From Penelope pileata (lineage: Eukaryota > Chordata > Aves > Galliformes > Cracidae), in NCBI GenBank assembly GCA_013396635.1, contig WBMW01000147.1, positions 625,346-689,345 of the forward strand: a stretch of 64,000 bases of DNA, read 5' to 3'. This document shows positions 38,191 through 51,234 of the stretch, one piece after another. The stretch's first letter is position 1. Every line of letters starts with the position of its first letter. Both the position numbers and the translations under genes were made by a program. The notes beneath the pieces are model-generated. The model saw nothing but the letters and a program-made list of their open reading frames with translations, did not search any database and was not told where the DNA came from.

Positions 38191-41100
38191 GATGCCGTCA
38201 GCAGAGGAACAAGGGAAGAGAAAGACCTGCAGATGAATAACAAGGCTCTTCAAAGAGAAAAAAAATGTTTTCCCATGGTTTAAAATTACAAACTAAACTT
38301 TAGTAGAAAAGTGATAGTGGGTGCCTTAGAGGCAAAAGACAGCGTTACACTGGCCCTGGAGCACATGCCCTGGTCCCCCAAGCTATGGGAATGCAGACTG
38401 CAGCCCTGTCACAGGCAATCCACTTTCTGAAAATACACTGCTGACCTATGTGCCCAGGTGCCCATCCCGCAGGTGGTCTGTTTCTTTATAAGAAGGCGGC
38501 TGCATCTCTCTGCTTTCATGTCCTCCCCGCTCCAGCAGCTCTGGGAGCCTCGCTGCTGGGCAACCTCTTGCTCTGCATGCCTGAAATGCAAAGAGAGGGC
38601 TGGGCAAAGCCCACAGAAGGGGCAAGGAGCTTCTTTGACAAGATAAACAGTAATCGCTTCCTAACAGCTCAGACACAGGACATCGCTTCTCCAGGGAACA
38701 TATTTACACTTAAATAATACATCGATATGACTAAGGGCAAGAGGTAACCAAAAGCTGACATTGCGGCTGTGTACCACAAAAGTAAACCTCTGTCAAAAGT
38801 GGCACGTCAAAGGAGGGAAAGCAGAGAGATGTGCTGATTTATAGCTCACTTTTAAATGAGCGCTGGGGGAGTTTTCACGGTAGCCCTGGAGAAGCCTCTG
38901 TTTATTTGAGGAGCTCACAGGAGTATGGCCACGGCACAGGCGTTCAGCTCCATGCCCCAGATGGAGCCAGATCTACTCCAGAAGTATTTATTTACATTTG
39001 GATGCAAAAGGAAGGCTATCCAAACAAAAGCTGAGAGCGTCCAGCAGATAATTAAGTACCCTAATGCACAAAGATACTGAGACAAGAAGGAGCACATCGG
39101 TAGATCAGAAGGCAAGTCACGCTTTATAGCTCATTCCCACTACAAACAAACTCCAAAGTGCCCCGCATGCCAAAGCTGTGCTTAGCAGATACTCTTCCCC
39201 ATGAAACCTGCCCAGGACAGGGTTTTTGCATCCTACCTGGAAGGGCATTTCCTTTGGGCTGCTGGATGGGGACCCCAACAGCTTAGGTCACGTTTCGCAG
39301 CAGCAGCGCGGGCTGCCCGTGCCTGCAGCACACAGCAGGGCACCAGCAGGCGTTCCAGATCCCACACACTCACTGCTGAACTGTTTTAATGAAATCACAG
39401 CTTATCTATTTTTACTGTTCTCTGTATACCTGCTCTGTTTTCCTATACATAAATTATTCCTCACTTCCTTCCTGAAAGAGCTATTATTTAACAGCATAGC
39501 TGGCATTAACCGTTGTATCACATTCCCCCAGAGGTGCATTAGAGCAGTGATAGAGTCCAACGCCAACACAAAAACACACGCACAAACACTGCCTGTACTA
39601 AACCTTGCAACGCTGCCCATTCACATGGAAGAGGCAATATAAATAGAAGAGATCAACAGCCTTAGCCAGCACAGGGCACAGTGCAGGCAGCGGATACATT
39701 ACTTCTTCCACTTTACAAAATTAAAATGCATGGGCTATAATGATAGCTCTGCTTGTTCTGCACACATCCAACCCCGGAAGGCCAGAGAGGGATATCGCTG
39801 TGATTTCCTCACAGATATCAAGGGGTCAGGCCAGGCTTGCTTCAGATTCTCTCTCTTTCAGTGTGGTGTTTCTTTGAAAGTTGTCTGTATTTAATCTTAA
39901 TTCTAATTATCTGAAGCAGCCCTCTCATCTAACCCAAAGAAATAACACTGGGCTTGAAAACTGTCCTCCCCGGCACTTCGAGGCAGAGATGTCTTTTAAT
40001 CTACAGCAGTGTCTACACAGACCTCATGCTGATGTTGAACGAAAACAGCAACCCATAAAAAAAACAGAGTAATTCCATGTCCTGGCTGATCTGAAGCGTT
40101 ACACCAGTTTTGTGTGCACATTTGAAATAGTTGTTTTATTTCACAGGCATCTTTTTTTAGATTCTGATCTTACTTCTGCATCTGTCCCCAGAGCAGCTTT
40201 CTGTGGACGATTCCTCCACAGAGTTAAGCCAACTTCCCATACCCACACAAAACCGCTGGTCTCTAATTAGGAATTCAACCGAGTTTGCATTATAATGAGC
40301 CCAAAGAAGCTGCCTATAGGCATGGATTTATGTAACTAAGGCCACGGCCTGGAGCTATGGGAACAAAGTACTCCCCAGGCCGGGTGGCTGGCCCCAGCTG
40401 CACCCCTCGCTGAGGTCAGGAGGGGCTGAGCAGCCCCACAGAGCCGAGGCCGATGGCAAGGCCTGGGGCTGGCAGGCAGGAGGTGCAAGCAGGCAGTGCA
40501 ATGCACACTGCTCAGTCTCTTCCCAAGACATACATGCTCTCTCTCAAGGTGAATGCAAGTTCCTGGCTATGTGTCCTTGCTGCCAGGGAAGGAGGTGGGA
40601 AGATGTCACAGAAGCGCCTTCCCACACACAACAGAGTGGACAAGAGTTCACCCCCTCACCTGCAGAAGGCTTTAGGTTTCTTTTAAGGCTTCAGGTTCAA
40701 CTCTACTCTTGCCAGCTCCAACAGATGTGTACGGCATCAAGTGCCTCCTTCTGCAGTAACACTGGTCTGAAGCTAAGTGTGCTCCAGCTGAATCAGGTGC
40801 ACATGGAACGTGGAACCAGCAGATGTGCAAAGCCAATATTTGCGTCAGTTCAGGAATCCTTCACCCATCCCATCCACTGCAGACCAACAAAGGAGGTGCA
40901 AGCTGAGCAAGCTCTCCCCACTGCAGCTCCAGCTCCACCTCCTCCAAGCACTCCCAGAGTTTAATCCTACCCTGAGGGAAGGTGATGCATAAAGTTGGTG
41001 GAATAATACTCAGTTTATACCTGCAAGGAAGATGTCCAAATAGCCCTGGACATGCACCATTACCACCAAACATGTAGTGTGCATCATTGTTCGCTGCCCA

Positions 41101-41754
41101 GATTCTGACCACAAAAACCCAGGTAGATGTGCTTCAAGCAATAGGAACTTCCTCCTCAGATTCACACCTCTTTAGTGAGAGGAGAGGACTAGTTAATGCA
41201 GGGCTTCCTTGAACAGAAAGCGAAGTCAATGGCTTCTCTCCAAAAGTCTGGAGGCAAAAGGCACACAGACAATAAGCCCTGGCTGGGTGCTAAGAGGGAA
41301 AACAACACAAAGCTGTGGGGAAGCTGATACACTAGCTCCTGACCTAGGGCCTACTGAGGACGCATCTCCAGCTCAGCCTCAGCCAGGTCACTCCCCAGGT
41401 CTCAAAGGACCAGTGGAGAATTTAACAACTCCAAATCATCTCTTATCAAATGGGAGAATGTAACATCACGAGGACAGGAGTTTTGTTACTTACAGGAAAT
41501 TTCTCTTTTCTGCCATTTCTTCAGAGTAAATGTTATCCCATTACTTCTCTTACAGCAAATGAAGCTTCTCACCCCTTTTTGCCCCCAAATACAGAGCCAG
41601 GTGTTCTAAAATACAAGTCGCAACACAGTTAAGAAGGACTAAAAAGAGAAAACTAGAGAAGCAGGAATCCCAAATGGGTTTTGCCTGGAGGCAAGGGGCA
41701 AAGGCAGTGAGATGCAGTAACTTAAACCTCATCATTTTAGAAGACTCAAAAATT

Positions 41755-41772
41755 AAAAAAAAAAAAAAAAAA
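41755..41772 (+). repeat. Poly-A tract
   Basis: 18 consecutive A in unique intron sequence. Confidence 0.95.
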
Positions 41773-44700
41773 TAGGTCACTTTGTCACTATGGAGATTGG
41801 GTGGGATTAGTTTAATACCAGCGTGTCCAAGTAAAGGTCAAAGAAAGCTCATCTCATCAACCAAGTTAAGAGGGTACGGCCATCAAACTGTTTTCTCAGA
41901 TCATGTTTGTGTGGTTGTCTGTCAGGTCTGAAGATGAGGCAGATGCCACCCCAGAGAGCCCAGGATAAGGAAGTTTGCAGTGGCTCTTGAAGGTAGATTT
42001 CCACGCCATGGATTTAAAAGGAAGGGCTGCATGGGCTTGTCTGGATTTGCAGAGTAAATCTGCCAAATATTTCAGTGCATATGTTTGTAACAAAGACCAA
42101 GATCTGCATACGTTCCAATTGGAGGCTCCTACATTAAGCTTAAAGGACAGCACCAAGTCTTTGCAGCATGCCATGAGACCAAAGCTCCTCAAAGAACAGT
42201 CCCTGGAGAAAATCCAGTAACAGCATACCACAGCATCACACTTGCTGTGCCATCAAGAAGAATCCTAACCCTTGACCTATAGTGATTCATCTTCATTTAC
42301 AACCTCTGACATTTTCCACCAGTATTCACACAGACATAGTAGGATACAACCACTGCCTAGAAACATACAGCATGGACAAATCAACATGGCCCAAACTCAT
42401 CTAATCCTTTAGCCTGGCCCACAGGAAAAGGAACCCCATCCAAAAGAAGACAAGAAGGACTCTAAATATCTTCTTAGCACCCAGGAACATCCTCTGATGG
42501 AAAAATGGAAATATGGAAGAGTTTGTTTCCCCCTCTAAATGCTCAGCTTCACGAGCTGCTTTGGGCTGTAGAGCTCTGCCCTTATTTTTGCTAGGGAGGA
42601 CCAATCCTTACTCACTGCAAATATTCTACCAATTAGCCATCACAAAAGTTAAACTGGGTTTGAAGATGACTGTATGTGTATGACCCTCTCCTCCCTTCCA
42701 TACTCCCAGCTTTCAGTGCCTGCCTCTCTGTTCCAGCACCCCCACAGCAAAGGCTTATCAGAACCAGCCCCAGACCCAGGTTATCCAAAAGCTCCCTGTA
42801 GTGCTGTTGCAGTCACTCAGCTAAGAGACAGAACGGGCGCTTGGTTTGTGTTTGTATCAGCGTCCCTGGCTTCAATGCCTGGAATTAGGCTCTGCAGATT
42901 AGGCAATGTGCTGAGGCTTATCTCTGTGTCTAATCACTAATAAAGTTGCAACCTGGTGCATTTCTACTGTACGAGGCCTCACTCAACAGCGCGGGCTTTA
43001 AAGGTCATCTGCCACCTCCAAGCACAGTTAGGTTTGTTGCAGCGGGCAACGCCTGGCCCAGCAGGTCCCTCCCGCTCCCACCGGCTGCAGAAATCCAATT
43101 ACAGACACAATGGTCCCAGCCCGCAGAGGTTCCTTGGCCCCTCCAAGTGCCCGCCCCAGCACCCCCTGGACAATGCCTGCTTTTGTTTCAGCCTTGCTAT
43201 TGTTTGGGATTCTCTCGCATCCGTGAACTCGGGATAAAGAGCCATGTTTGGAGAGATGTTTATGAATGAGGTCTCAGAGCACAACGGTGCCGCAGTACAG
43301 GGCTTGACTGTGGACAAAAAGGGTCATGGCTTCTAAAAGCCATGCCAACATTAAATCATTAAAGATGCAATATGCATCAGCCAGGCAAGAAAAGTTACAG
43401 GCAAACTTAAAAACTGAAATCCTAATCCTCCCAAAGTCAAGGGAAGTTCTGCTGTGGACCTCAGTGCAGTCAGGGTATCTCCCAAAACATTTATGCTAAG
43501 TAAAATACTCAGCAGATTCTGTTGCTTTAAGCCACTGAATTGAAAAGATTTTACATCAATTTGATTTCCAAAGGGGTAACAAAATAATTTTAGCTTAATA
43601 AGAATGTTTCCCAATAAAGAATACAGTAGAGAGCAGCAATAAATATTTGGATTTATGCCAAAGAAACTAGATGAAAACTACTACTTAATAAAAATCTAAA
43701 CAGTTCTCCTAATGCCACAGAAAATGTTCTGATCTTCAGCTGGTATAATGAATTCTTTAAACCAAGTTCATCATGAATACTTTAAACATCACTTCATCTG
43801 AAACCAGGACAAACAGCAAAGACCTACATGTCCTCTAAGACCTCCAAGAGTTATGAGGATCTTTCCAATTTTCTAAGAGCCTGAGATGAGCTCAGACAGC
43901 TGACAAAGCTCAGCTCAACTTCTAAAACACCTTCAGCATCACAAATCTTGTTAACAGCCAAGATAGCCTTAGCCAAAACCCAGCTTATTTCACGCAACCA
44001 GGCCTGCTAGGGACAAAACCAACTGCAAACCCCATCCATCACATTAGAAATTACTCTCTTTGTGAGGCTCTGCTGAGCAGAAGAAGATAGTAATATTGTG
44101 AAACCTTTAAAGAGTAGAGGCAGACATATAATTGCATTCAATGAAACATCATATGGTAATAAGCAGCAATGGAATAGCCAAGTATAAATCTCCCATTCAG
44201 TAGAGTGTCACATGCATAAATCTATTTACCAAGGATTACTCTGTAGCTCCTACCACAATAAATCATCAGTAAAATGTCTTACGCATTGCTAGCAGAGCAG
44301 GGATTTGGAAAAGCAGGCAAGATATTCTTCACACGGAGTCATTGCTAACTAGCCAACCTGAGACTTTGTTACAAATATGATATTAATTCACTCTTTTCAT
44401 TTGCTACACTTGCTTTGGTGTTTGGTGGGGCTGGGTTTGATTTTTAAAACTAATACTTAGCTCTTTGCAACAAAAACACTGATAGATATAGATCACAGTA
44501 CAAACAGGGCCCAAAGTCCACTGATGGAACCACAGAGGCTCTTCTGACTTCACAAGACTTCAGATTGATTTGCACTTCATCATCACCATTTATAAAAGAA
44601 CATTACTCTGGCCTAGTTTCTGCTTAATGTAAATGTTTTATGTAGGCTAATCCCAGATAAATAACTGTTTTCTTGCATTATCTAGATCTTTTGCTACAAA

Positions 44701-46714
44701 TTATGGGTTGTATTAGAAAGATTAGAAAACACTGCAGTCAACTAAGAGCCTTTCTACAGGATGTTCCAGCTCTCAGCTCTACACATACTGAAATACTCTG
44801 TCTCCATTGCTGTGCTTTGCCTTGTCAAAAACTCTTGCACATCACCTGAATTTTGTTACCTAAAGTCATGACCAAACATTACTTCAGAAAAGCTTTTACT
44901 CTTTGCTGAAGTCTTAAGGCTGGGCTGTGTTCCTGAAGCTGCAGGGGAACAAAAAACATCTCATGTCCATGTAGCATCTAATAGACCAAGCCCAAACTAA
45001 AAACACTGGCCATTCATATCCAACAGCCAACTGCTTTGATGCCATTTAATTCAGTGAGATACACTCCTGAAGTGCAGCAATAAACTGAACAACTTCAGTG
45101 CCAGAGCACATAATGTAGTGCAGTTCCCATATCTCTGGATCTACGGATGTCACGATGGAAGGGAATACTAATATATGAATATTAGTAGATTAGTTAGATC
45201 TATGAATATCCCTCAGACAACGTATACTACCATACAGCTTAAATCTTTCTTTCGCTTGACTTCAGCTGCCATTCATACGCTTAAAATCAATTTGAAGGAA
45301 AACAAACATCCCTTCTCATGTCCACATAGTCATAAACTGCATAGCACAAGACCACAAACCAAATTCAGCCTTGGTATAAATAACTCTGCTAACTGTACAT
45401 ACAAAGCCTCAGAAAGCTGCCTTCCTCAGTGTGGTAGTATCTCAAAATCTGAGCCTGATCTGCATGTGGAAAGACAGAGAGTAAACAAGGCAGTTGCCTC
45501 TGAAAAGGAAGAGAATCTGTACCTTTTTTCAAGTGCCAGCTAGCTTATTGTAGCTTTCAGCCTGCCAACAAAATAATAATCAACCACGTGTAAATCTTCT
45601 AAGGAAAATCCCCAATCCCCTTCTAAATAAAACTTCTGTAGAAAACACATGCATGTCCTCTAGTTTCAATCCTTACTACAGAATTTCCACAACAGTCACC
45701 ATCCCACCCAACTCAGATCTTGAAAACAGCTTCAAGAGCCCCTCAGTCTCTTGACTTGACCATCTTGCGTAAAGAGGGAACAACTAGAACCACAAATGCT
45801 GCTCATCCTAACAAACAATGCTGCTAGTAGATGTATGGCCACATCACGAAGATCACCACTTGCACAGCTGGAAACTTAGGGACTTCTGCTGGGAGACTCA
45901 CTGGTCTTCAGCCCTTCAAAAAAGGATCTCAAAAACTGAGATCTTGGAGCAGCTTTTCAGGTTAGGAACACAGTTTGCTGCAAAAGCAGTATGCAAAATG
46001 TTTGCTTGCATATGCTTAAATTACAGCTAACAAAGGACTTCTCCCTCTTTCTGGCAACTTCATCATGCACTGAATTCATACACAAAATGTTTATAAAATT
46101 AACCTCCAATCCACACAATGCTCACAATGCACAACATCCCATTACATAAATGTGTACAAATAATGAGAACATTCCGGGATGAACATCTGAAGAGGCTGCT
46201 AGAGAAAAATCTGTGTATGCCCATCACACTGCTTGATTCCACCTACTCTGCAGGGCATTTTTCACAGGCATCACTCTCACTGCCCTTTGACATAAGCAAT
46301 TATCTGCTCCCAGTCCTGGCTGACCTCACATTCCTTACCCACCTGAAACTCTCATGTGAAGACAACCGAAGTTTTCATTCACATTATCTTAGCCTCTTTG
46401 TTCTGGAGAAGGAAATGATATTCACAACGCCCAAACTGATTTCATTCCAGTAGGGAATTAGCTTCTATCTCTGCTGCTGTAGAATGAAAAGGCAAGCAAG
46501 AAATTACTGACAAATAATGATAATGCTTTTTGCTTTACAATGGATACCCAGAGGTTTGCAAAAACAACCCTTTTGCTGGATTGGATCCGCAGTTAATTTC
46601 TGAGCATGCCTCGGATACACTTAGAAAGCCTACTGAGCCGTGCAGATAAGGCCCACGACCGAGGGTCAGAAGATGAAAGCTCTGTTGCCTGCTCTTTGCA
46701 TATTTAGGCTACCC

Positions 46715-46860
46715 AACATCCAAACTGTAAAAAAGGGGAATAACGCTACTTCTCAGGTTTATAAATATGCTATGAGGCCAAACTCATGAACGTTTACAAA
46801 GCACTCCTAGACTCCTTGTCTGGAAGGAGTTATACAACCATAAAGTATTATTCATGCTGT
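46715..46860 (+). mobile_element. Ancient SINE/LINE 3' relic (MIR or L3 type)
   Basis: Ordered similarity to an old amniote repeat 3' end: AAACTGTAAAAAAGGGGAAT, CTACTTCTCAGG, TTTACAAAGCACTC, CTTGTCTGGAAGGAG, TATACAACCATAAAGTATTA and TT. Such text is shared by MIR-class SINEs and their CR1/L3-type LINE partners, and I cannot separate them by eye. Confidence 0.5.
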
Positions 46861-48019
46861 TCTAAGGCAGAAAAGTACGTATTACTGCAAATCCAGCAGT
46901 AGCTTTTCATGCACCATTAAGGTTTACTACACAGTCTTAATCTAATCATAAGCACTTCAGAACCCAGATCTGTCATTCGAAACATACAGATCAGACTTCA
47001 TCACTGAATAACCAACTGGGTCAGCTCTCTACAGCACAGGACACACGCACATTTTTTCTCATTTACATCGCACCTCTTCAACTGAACCATTTGTATTTCC
47101 AAAACTCCATCACTGTTGGTCTTCCTGTCATCTTGCATTATGTTGTCAGGATTTCAACAGGTTCAAAAATCAGATACTGGATCTGTTTACACATTTTTTA
47201 AAAGCCGAGATAAGAATGTGTGCAAGGACAAGGTCTACACCTTCTCCAGCAATTACAGAGGAAATTGGTTCCTTTGAGCAACTTTTTCTGCTCATTATTA
47301 TTATGAGATCTCCTTCACTTGTGATTCTGAAAATGTATTCATAACTAGTGGTAGACTTGCTTTTGACTTGCTGATCAAAATACAATCTTTATACCTCCAG
47401 GCATCATCATCAGTGCTGTGCTGGAGGGAGTTCAATCCAGTTAATGAAATTGGCTGTTAAAAACAACTAGCTCCCAAACCACATCTTTGATAACTCACTG
47501 ACTCCTCTTCAGGCACCTCCTGCACCTCTTCCCAGTGGTTTCCAACTCCATCTTGAGCTGGGCAGGGAATTCCTGCTGCCCATTCTCACCCATCACAAGG
47601 GCATTTCCCCCATCATCTCAGCACAAGGGCAGCACAAGAACCAAGGAAATAAAGAGCTCAGCTCAGGGGAAGTTATCCCCCCAGCTGCCCTCCTGCTCTC
47701 TACCAACTTGCAGCAGGTCAGGAAGAAGGGTACCTCCACAGCCCCCATGCCAGGCCCCAAACTCCACATTGCCCAGCCCTTCCCTCAAGCTCTATGAAGA
47801 ACACTCTTTGTGACAGAACGAGGCTGTTACTTTTGATATGGCTTTGGTTGAAATCCAAATACAATATCTGTCATTTAAAAAGAAAAGGTCAAATTCAAAA
47901 GTGTTGCCATTCTTAAATGTAATATTCAGGGAGTTTTACCCTCTCGATAACATTCTTTTTACGGGGCCAATTCCAAGCTTTTCCCAAAACTATTGTGTTT
48001 TCCTCACTTTGGACTGCCA

Positions 48020-48037
48020 GGAAAAAAAAAAAAAAAG
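48020..48037 (+). repeat. Poly-A tract
   Basis: About 15 consecutive A in unique sequence. Confidence 0.85.
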
Positions 48038-48679
48038 ACGGTCCTCTAATTTTATCCAAATAAGGCAGAATAAAAGGACAGGAGAGTAGATTTTCCATCT
48101 GAAACCTTCTCTGTCCAACCTGGCTAAGATGCTGTATTGGCCTGAAAGGGAAAATAGAAGCTTTTCCATGTGGGGAACAACTGAATCAGCTGCTGTTTAC
48201 GTGATCTGTTCCTCACTTTATAGGGCTCGGAGCAGACTTCACTGCACAGCTGTGGGATTGCAAAGCTCCCTGAACCTATGCTGTTAATGTGGGGCATTTA
48301 CAGCACTGCAGCAACACTTTCCCAGGTACAGAGCCACATGGCATTGAATTAGCTGCTCACCTCAGGTACTTCCAAAAGTGAAGTCTAAAACTCTTTCAGA
48401 ATATTTAATATTCCGAAAATGCTGAGCACTTGTCCTTTGAATGGAAGATGTCCTCCAGGCAGAGCCCCAAAATTAAGATCTCAGGGCTGCTTGTCATTTT
48501 GCACACTCTTGACCAACTGCTGCACAGCTGAGCGTGATCTGTATGTGCCACCTGCACTTCCACACCCACCCTCAGCTCCCACTTGCATCAGGCAGCACAC
48601 GCTGTTTTGCTACAGAACACTCCCTTTGCTTACAGAAAAACAAAGTACACACAGAAGGAGGTAGATACACGGCTTAAAT

Positions 48680-49000
48680 TTAAGCACGGATTAAACAACG
48701 TTGCTGTTTAGACAAACGCCCTTTTAAAGAACAAATTTCCAAAGGAACGCAATTATGCTTCCTAGGGTTAACAAAAGGATTTGCATGATCCAGTTTCTCT
48801 TCCTTACTACGATGCAAGCAAGTGATGAATGTGACTGAATACAATACCCATAAACCCACAGGATCTGCACCCATGATTTTAAATAATTAAGCAGCATTCA
48901 TTTTGGGCGATCCTTTCCTCCCCGCCCCTAGCTGCTCAGCTTTACATATAGAAAACATTTAGTGCACGAGGCAAACAACAAACAGGAATATAATTAGTCC
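48680..49000. promoter_or_regulatory. AT-rich block with octamer and TAATTA motifs
   Basis: Contains a POU octamer ATTTGCAT (48779-48786), GCAATTATGC near 48750, and TAATTA (48884-48889). It looks like a developmental enhancer by motif content only. Confidence 0.3.
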
Positions 49001-50893
49001 TTTCAAACCAAGATGTTGTTTAACTTCACTAATTGAAAAGAGAAAAAGCAAAAGCTTACGCTGCATGGCTAGCTGGAAAATCATAAAATGTCACTTTTCT
49101 GAAGTTTGTACTCCAGTAATTATCTTTTATACAAAGAACAGTGACTCATAAATCAGCTTTTTCATAAAAATCCTCCACAAAATGTCTGGAATAAAAGAGC
49201 TCCCCTCTTTTTTTGGTCAACTTGAGCCTGAAACAAGGTCTTTATGATCTGTGGGAGTGGAAAGTCATTAGGGCTTCAATTCCAAATGAAAATTAAGGCT
49301 TTTAACTTCCCATACTACTCATACTGAGAACCTTTCATACATAATTGCCCAGGAAGAGTTACTGTAGTCTTGTCACCCTCCTAACGATTCTGTGATAGGC
49401 TGACAAATAGATCCTCCCTACAAATTCAACTCCACAAATGGGAATAAAAGCCAAAGGTGGTTAAGAAACATTGGGTTCACACTCAAGAGCGACTTTGATG
49501 ACTTTTCAGTCAGAGCTTATTAAGAGTTATCAAATTAGTGGAGTCAGAAATAGAGCAATCAAGGGATCAGGTAAGAATTTAATTGGAAAGAGGAAAGGTG
49601 TCTTCAGCAATTACGACAAAGACTGCTGCTTTGAGCTGAAACAGCAACACAACAGGAAAGACCCATCTGCTTCAGCTGTGGATCTGCACCTCAGGTGAAA
49701 ATGCACCAGGCTGCCAGATAGCCAGCATTTTAAATATATAATATGATATCAAACTGGGCAATGCAGACACGATGAGCCAAAATAAAACAAATGCTGTCCC
49801 CGACCCCTGAAAGGTATCAAGGCAACCTGTAGCCCTGACAATGCAGTGAAAGCAGTATCGTCTTCCTGCACTTGTCTTGCTTAGGTCTAGTTGTGGAGCG
49901 GCAAACGCTGTTCTTTCTCTTTTTTGCTCTTTGCCTTCTCATTTGCGAGCAAAACCTATTATTCGACAAGTTTCTATTTTTAACAGCTGTCTGGAGACTG
50001 TCCACAGTTCAACATCCTGCTGTCCCAAGAGGTGTACACAATACAGAGAGAAGAACCCTGACACGTTTAAGTACTTTTATCCTAGTAAAGTCGAAATAGG
50101 ATCTGAAGCAACTCCAAGCTGGGAATTGGAAGTGTCTGGAGTTGTAGCTCCTATATGGGCTAGCTGCTCCTTCCTTGCTAGCTCATCATAGCTGAAAACC
50201 TGAGTTGTTTGTTATCACTGGTATCATAGCAATGGTTAGAGGCCCTGTCTGAGGTAAGGGCCTAATTCTTTTGAGCAGTGTACACGCATATTATAAATGA
50301 CCCAACAACCCATGAGTTACTTGGAGAAGATAAAGGAAATATATCATTCTGATTCTATAAAAGGAGAACCAGACACTTACCTAACACTACATCAGAAAGT
50401 CATGTTACACTGAGAAAATGCGGCAAATCCGAGTCTCAGTCCAGCGCTGGAAATTGCAAAACCATTCATCCTTCTTTTGTTATTTTAAAGCTTACACCTA
50501 GAACAATGCCATCATAAAAGATCTTATAAAAAGAAAATTGTACTTTTTTACAAAAGGCCATGAGCTGAGCACTGGAGACTAACAAACTGGTCAGAATCCA
50601 GAAAGAAAATAGCTATACCAAAAGCTACAAAATAACTTCCAGAAGATAGCTGGATATATTTGAACACATGCAGCTATATCAACGTGGCCTGGAAGAAAGA
50701 GAACTCCAGGAAAAAATATTTTTTGAGGTGGAACCTGCAACCACTTCAAGGGAAGATCTCCACAAACAAGGTGTACACATCACTGTGTTTCAGGACATCA
50801 AAGAGGAATAATCGCACGGGCTTTAAAAACTCTTACCCATGTTTTAAGAGATGCAACAAGAACTTAAGAGGATGAAAAGGAAAACACTGGGAA

Positions 50894-50947
50894 AAAATTT
50901 CCTTAAAAATATCCTTTTTCCTAAAATTTCCTAAAAAATATCCTTTT
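50894..50947 (+). repeat. 25-bp direct duplication at CR1 5' junction
   Basis: Two near-identical copies of an AAAATTTCCT(T/A)AAAAATATCC-type unit (50894-50918 and 50923-50947), spaced 29 bases, lie immediately before the CR1 fragment. They may be slippage, or a trace of microhomology at the integration site. Confidence 0.85.
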
Positions 50948-50950
50948 ACA

Positions 50951-51234
50951 AGGATAGATAATGACAGAACAAGGGGTAATGGTTATAAACTGGAAGAGGG
51001 TAGATTTAGACTGGATATAAGGAAGAAATTCTTCACTGTGAGGGTGGTGAGACACTGGAACAGGTTGCCCAGAGAAGTCGTTGATGCCCCCTCCCTGGAA
51101 GTATTCAAAGCCAGGCTGGATGGGGCTTTGGGCAACCTGGTCTAGTGGGAGGTGTCCTTGCCCATGGCAGGGGGGTTGGAACAAGATGATCTCTTAAGGT
51201 CCCTTCCAACCTGAACCATTCTATGATTCTATGA
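50951..51234 (+). mobile_element. CR1 LINE 3' fragment
   Basis: Well-preserved CR1 3' end: GACAGAACAAGGGGTAATGG, GAAGAGGGTAGATTTAGACT, GGAAGAAATTCTTCACTGTG, TGGAACAGGTTGCCCAGAGA, GGCAGGGGGGTTGGAACAAG and CCTTCCAACCTGAACC, ending TTCTATGATTCTATGA. It is 5'-truncated. Directly upstream (50894-50947) is a local 25-bp duplication. Confidence 0.97.

Larger units (their letters stand above)
35253..46714. other. Unique intron sequence, repeat-poor
   Basis: CpG islets at 35.9 and 38.1 kb and poly-A tracts at 37.7 and 41.8 kb. From about 43.3 to 46.7 kb it is AT-rich with few open frames. No CR1 fragment was recognised over more than 11 kb. Confidence 0.6.
46861..50893. other. Unique intron sequence
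   Basis: Poly-A at 48.0 kb and the motif block at 48.7-49.0 kb; no gene or mobile element seen. Confidence 0.6.

Noticed and set aside
50921..51184. 87-codon minus-strand frame
   Set aside because: It is the antisense reading of the CR1 3' fragment.
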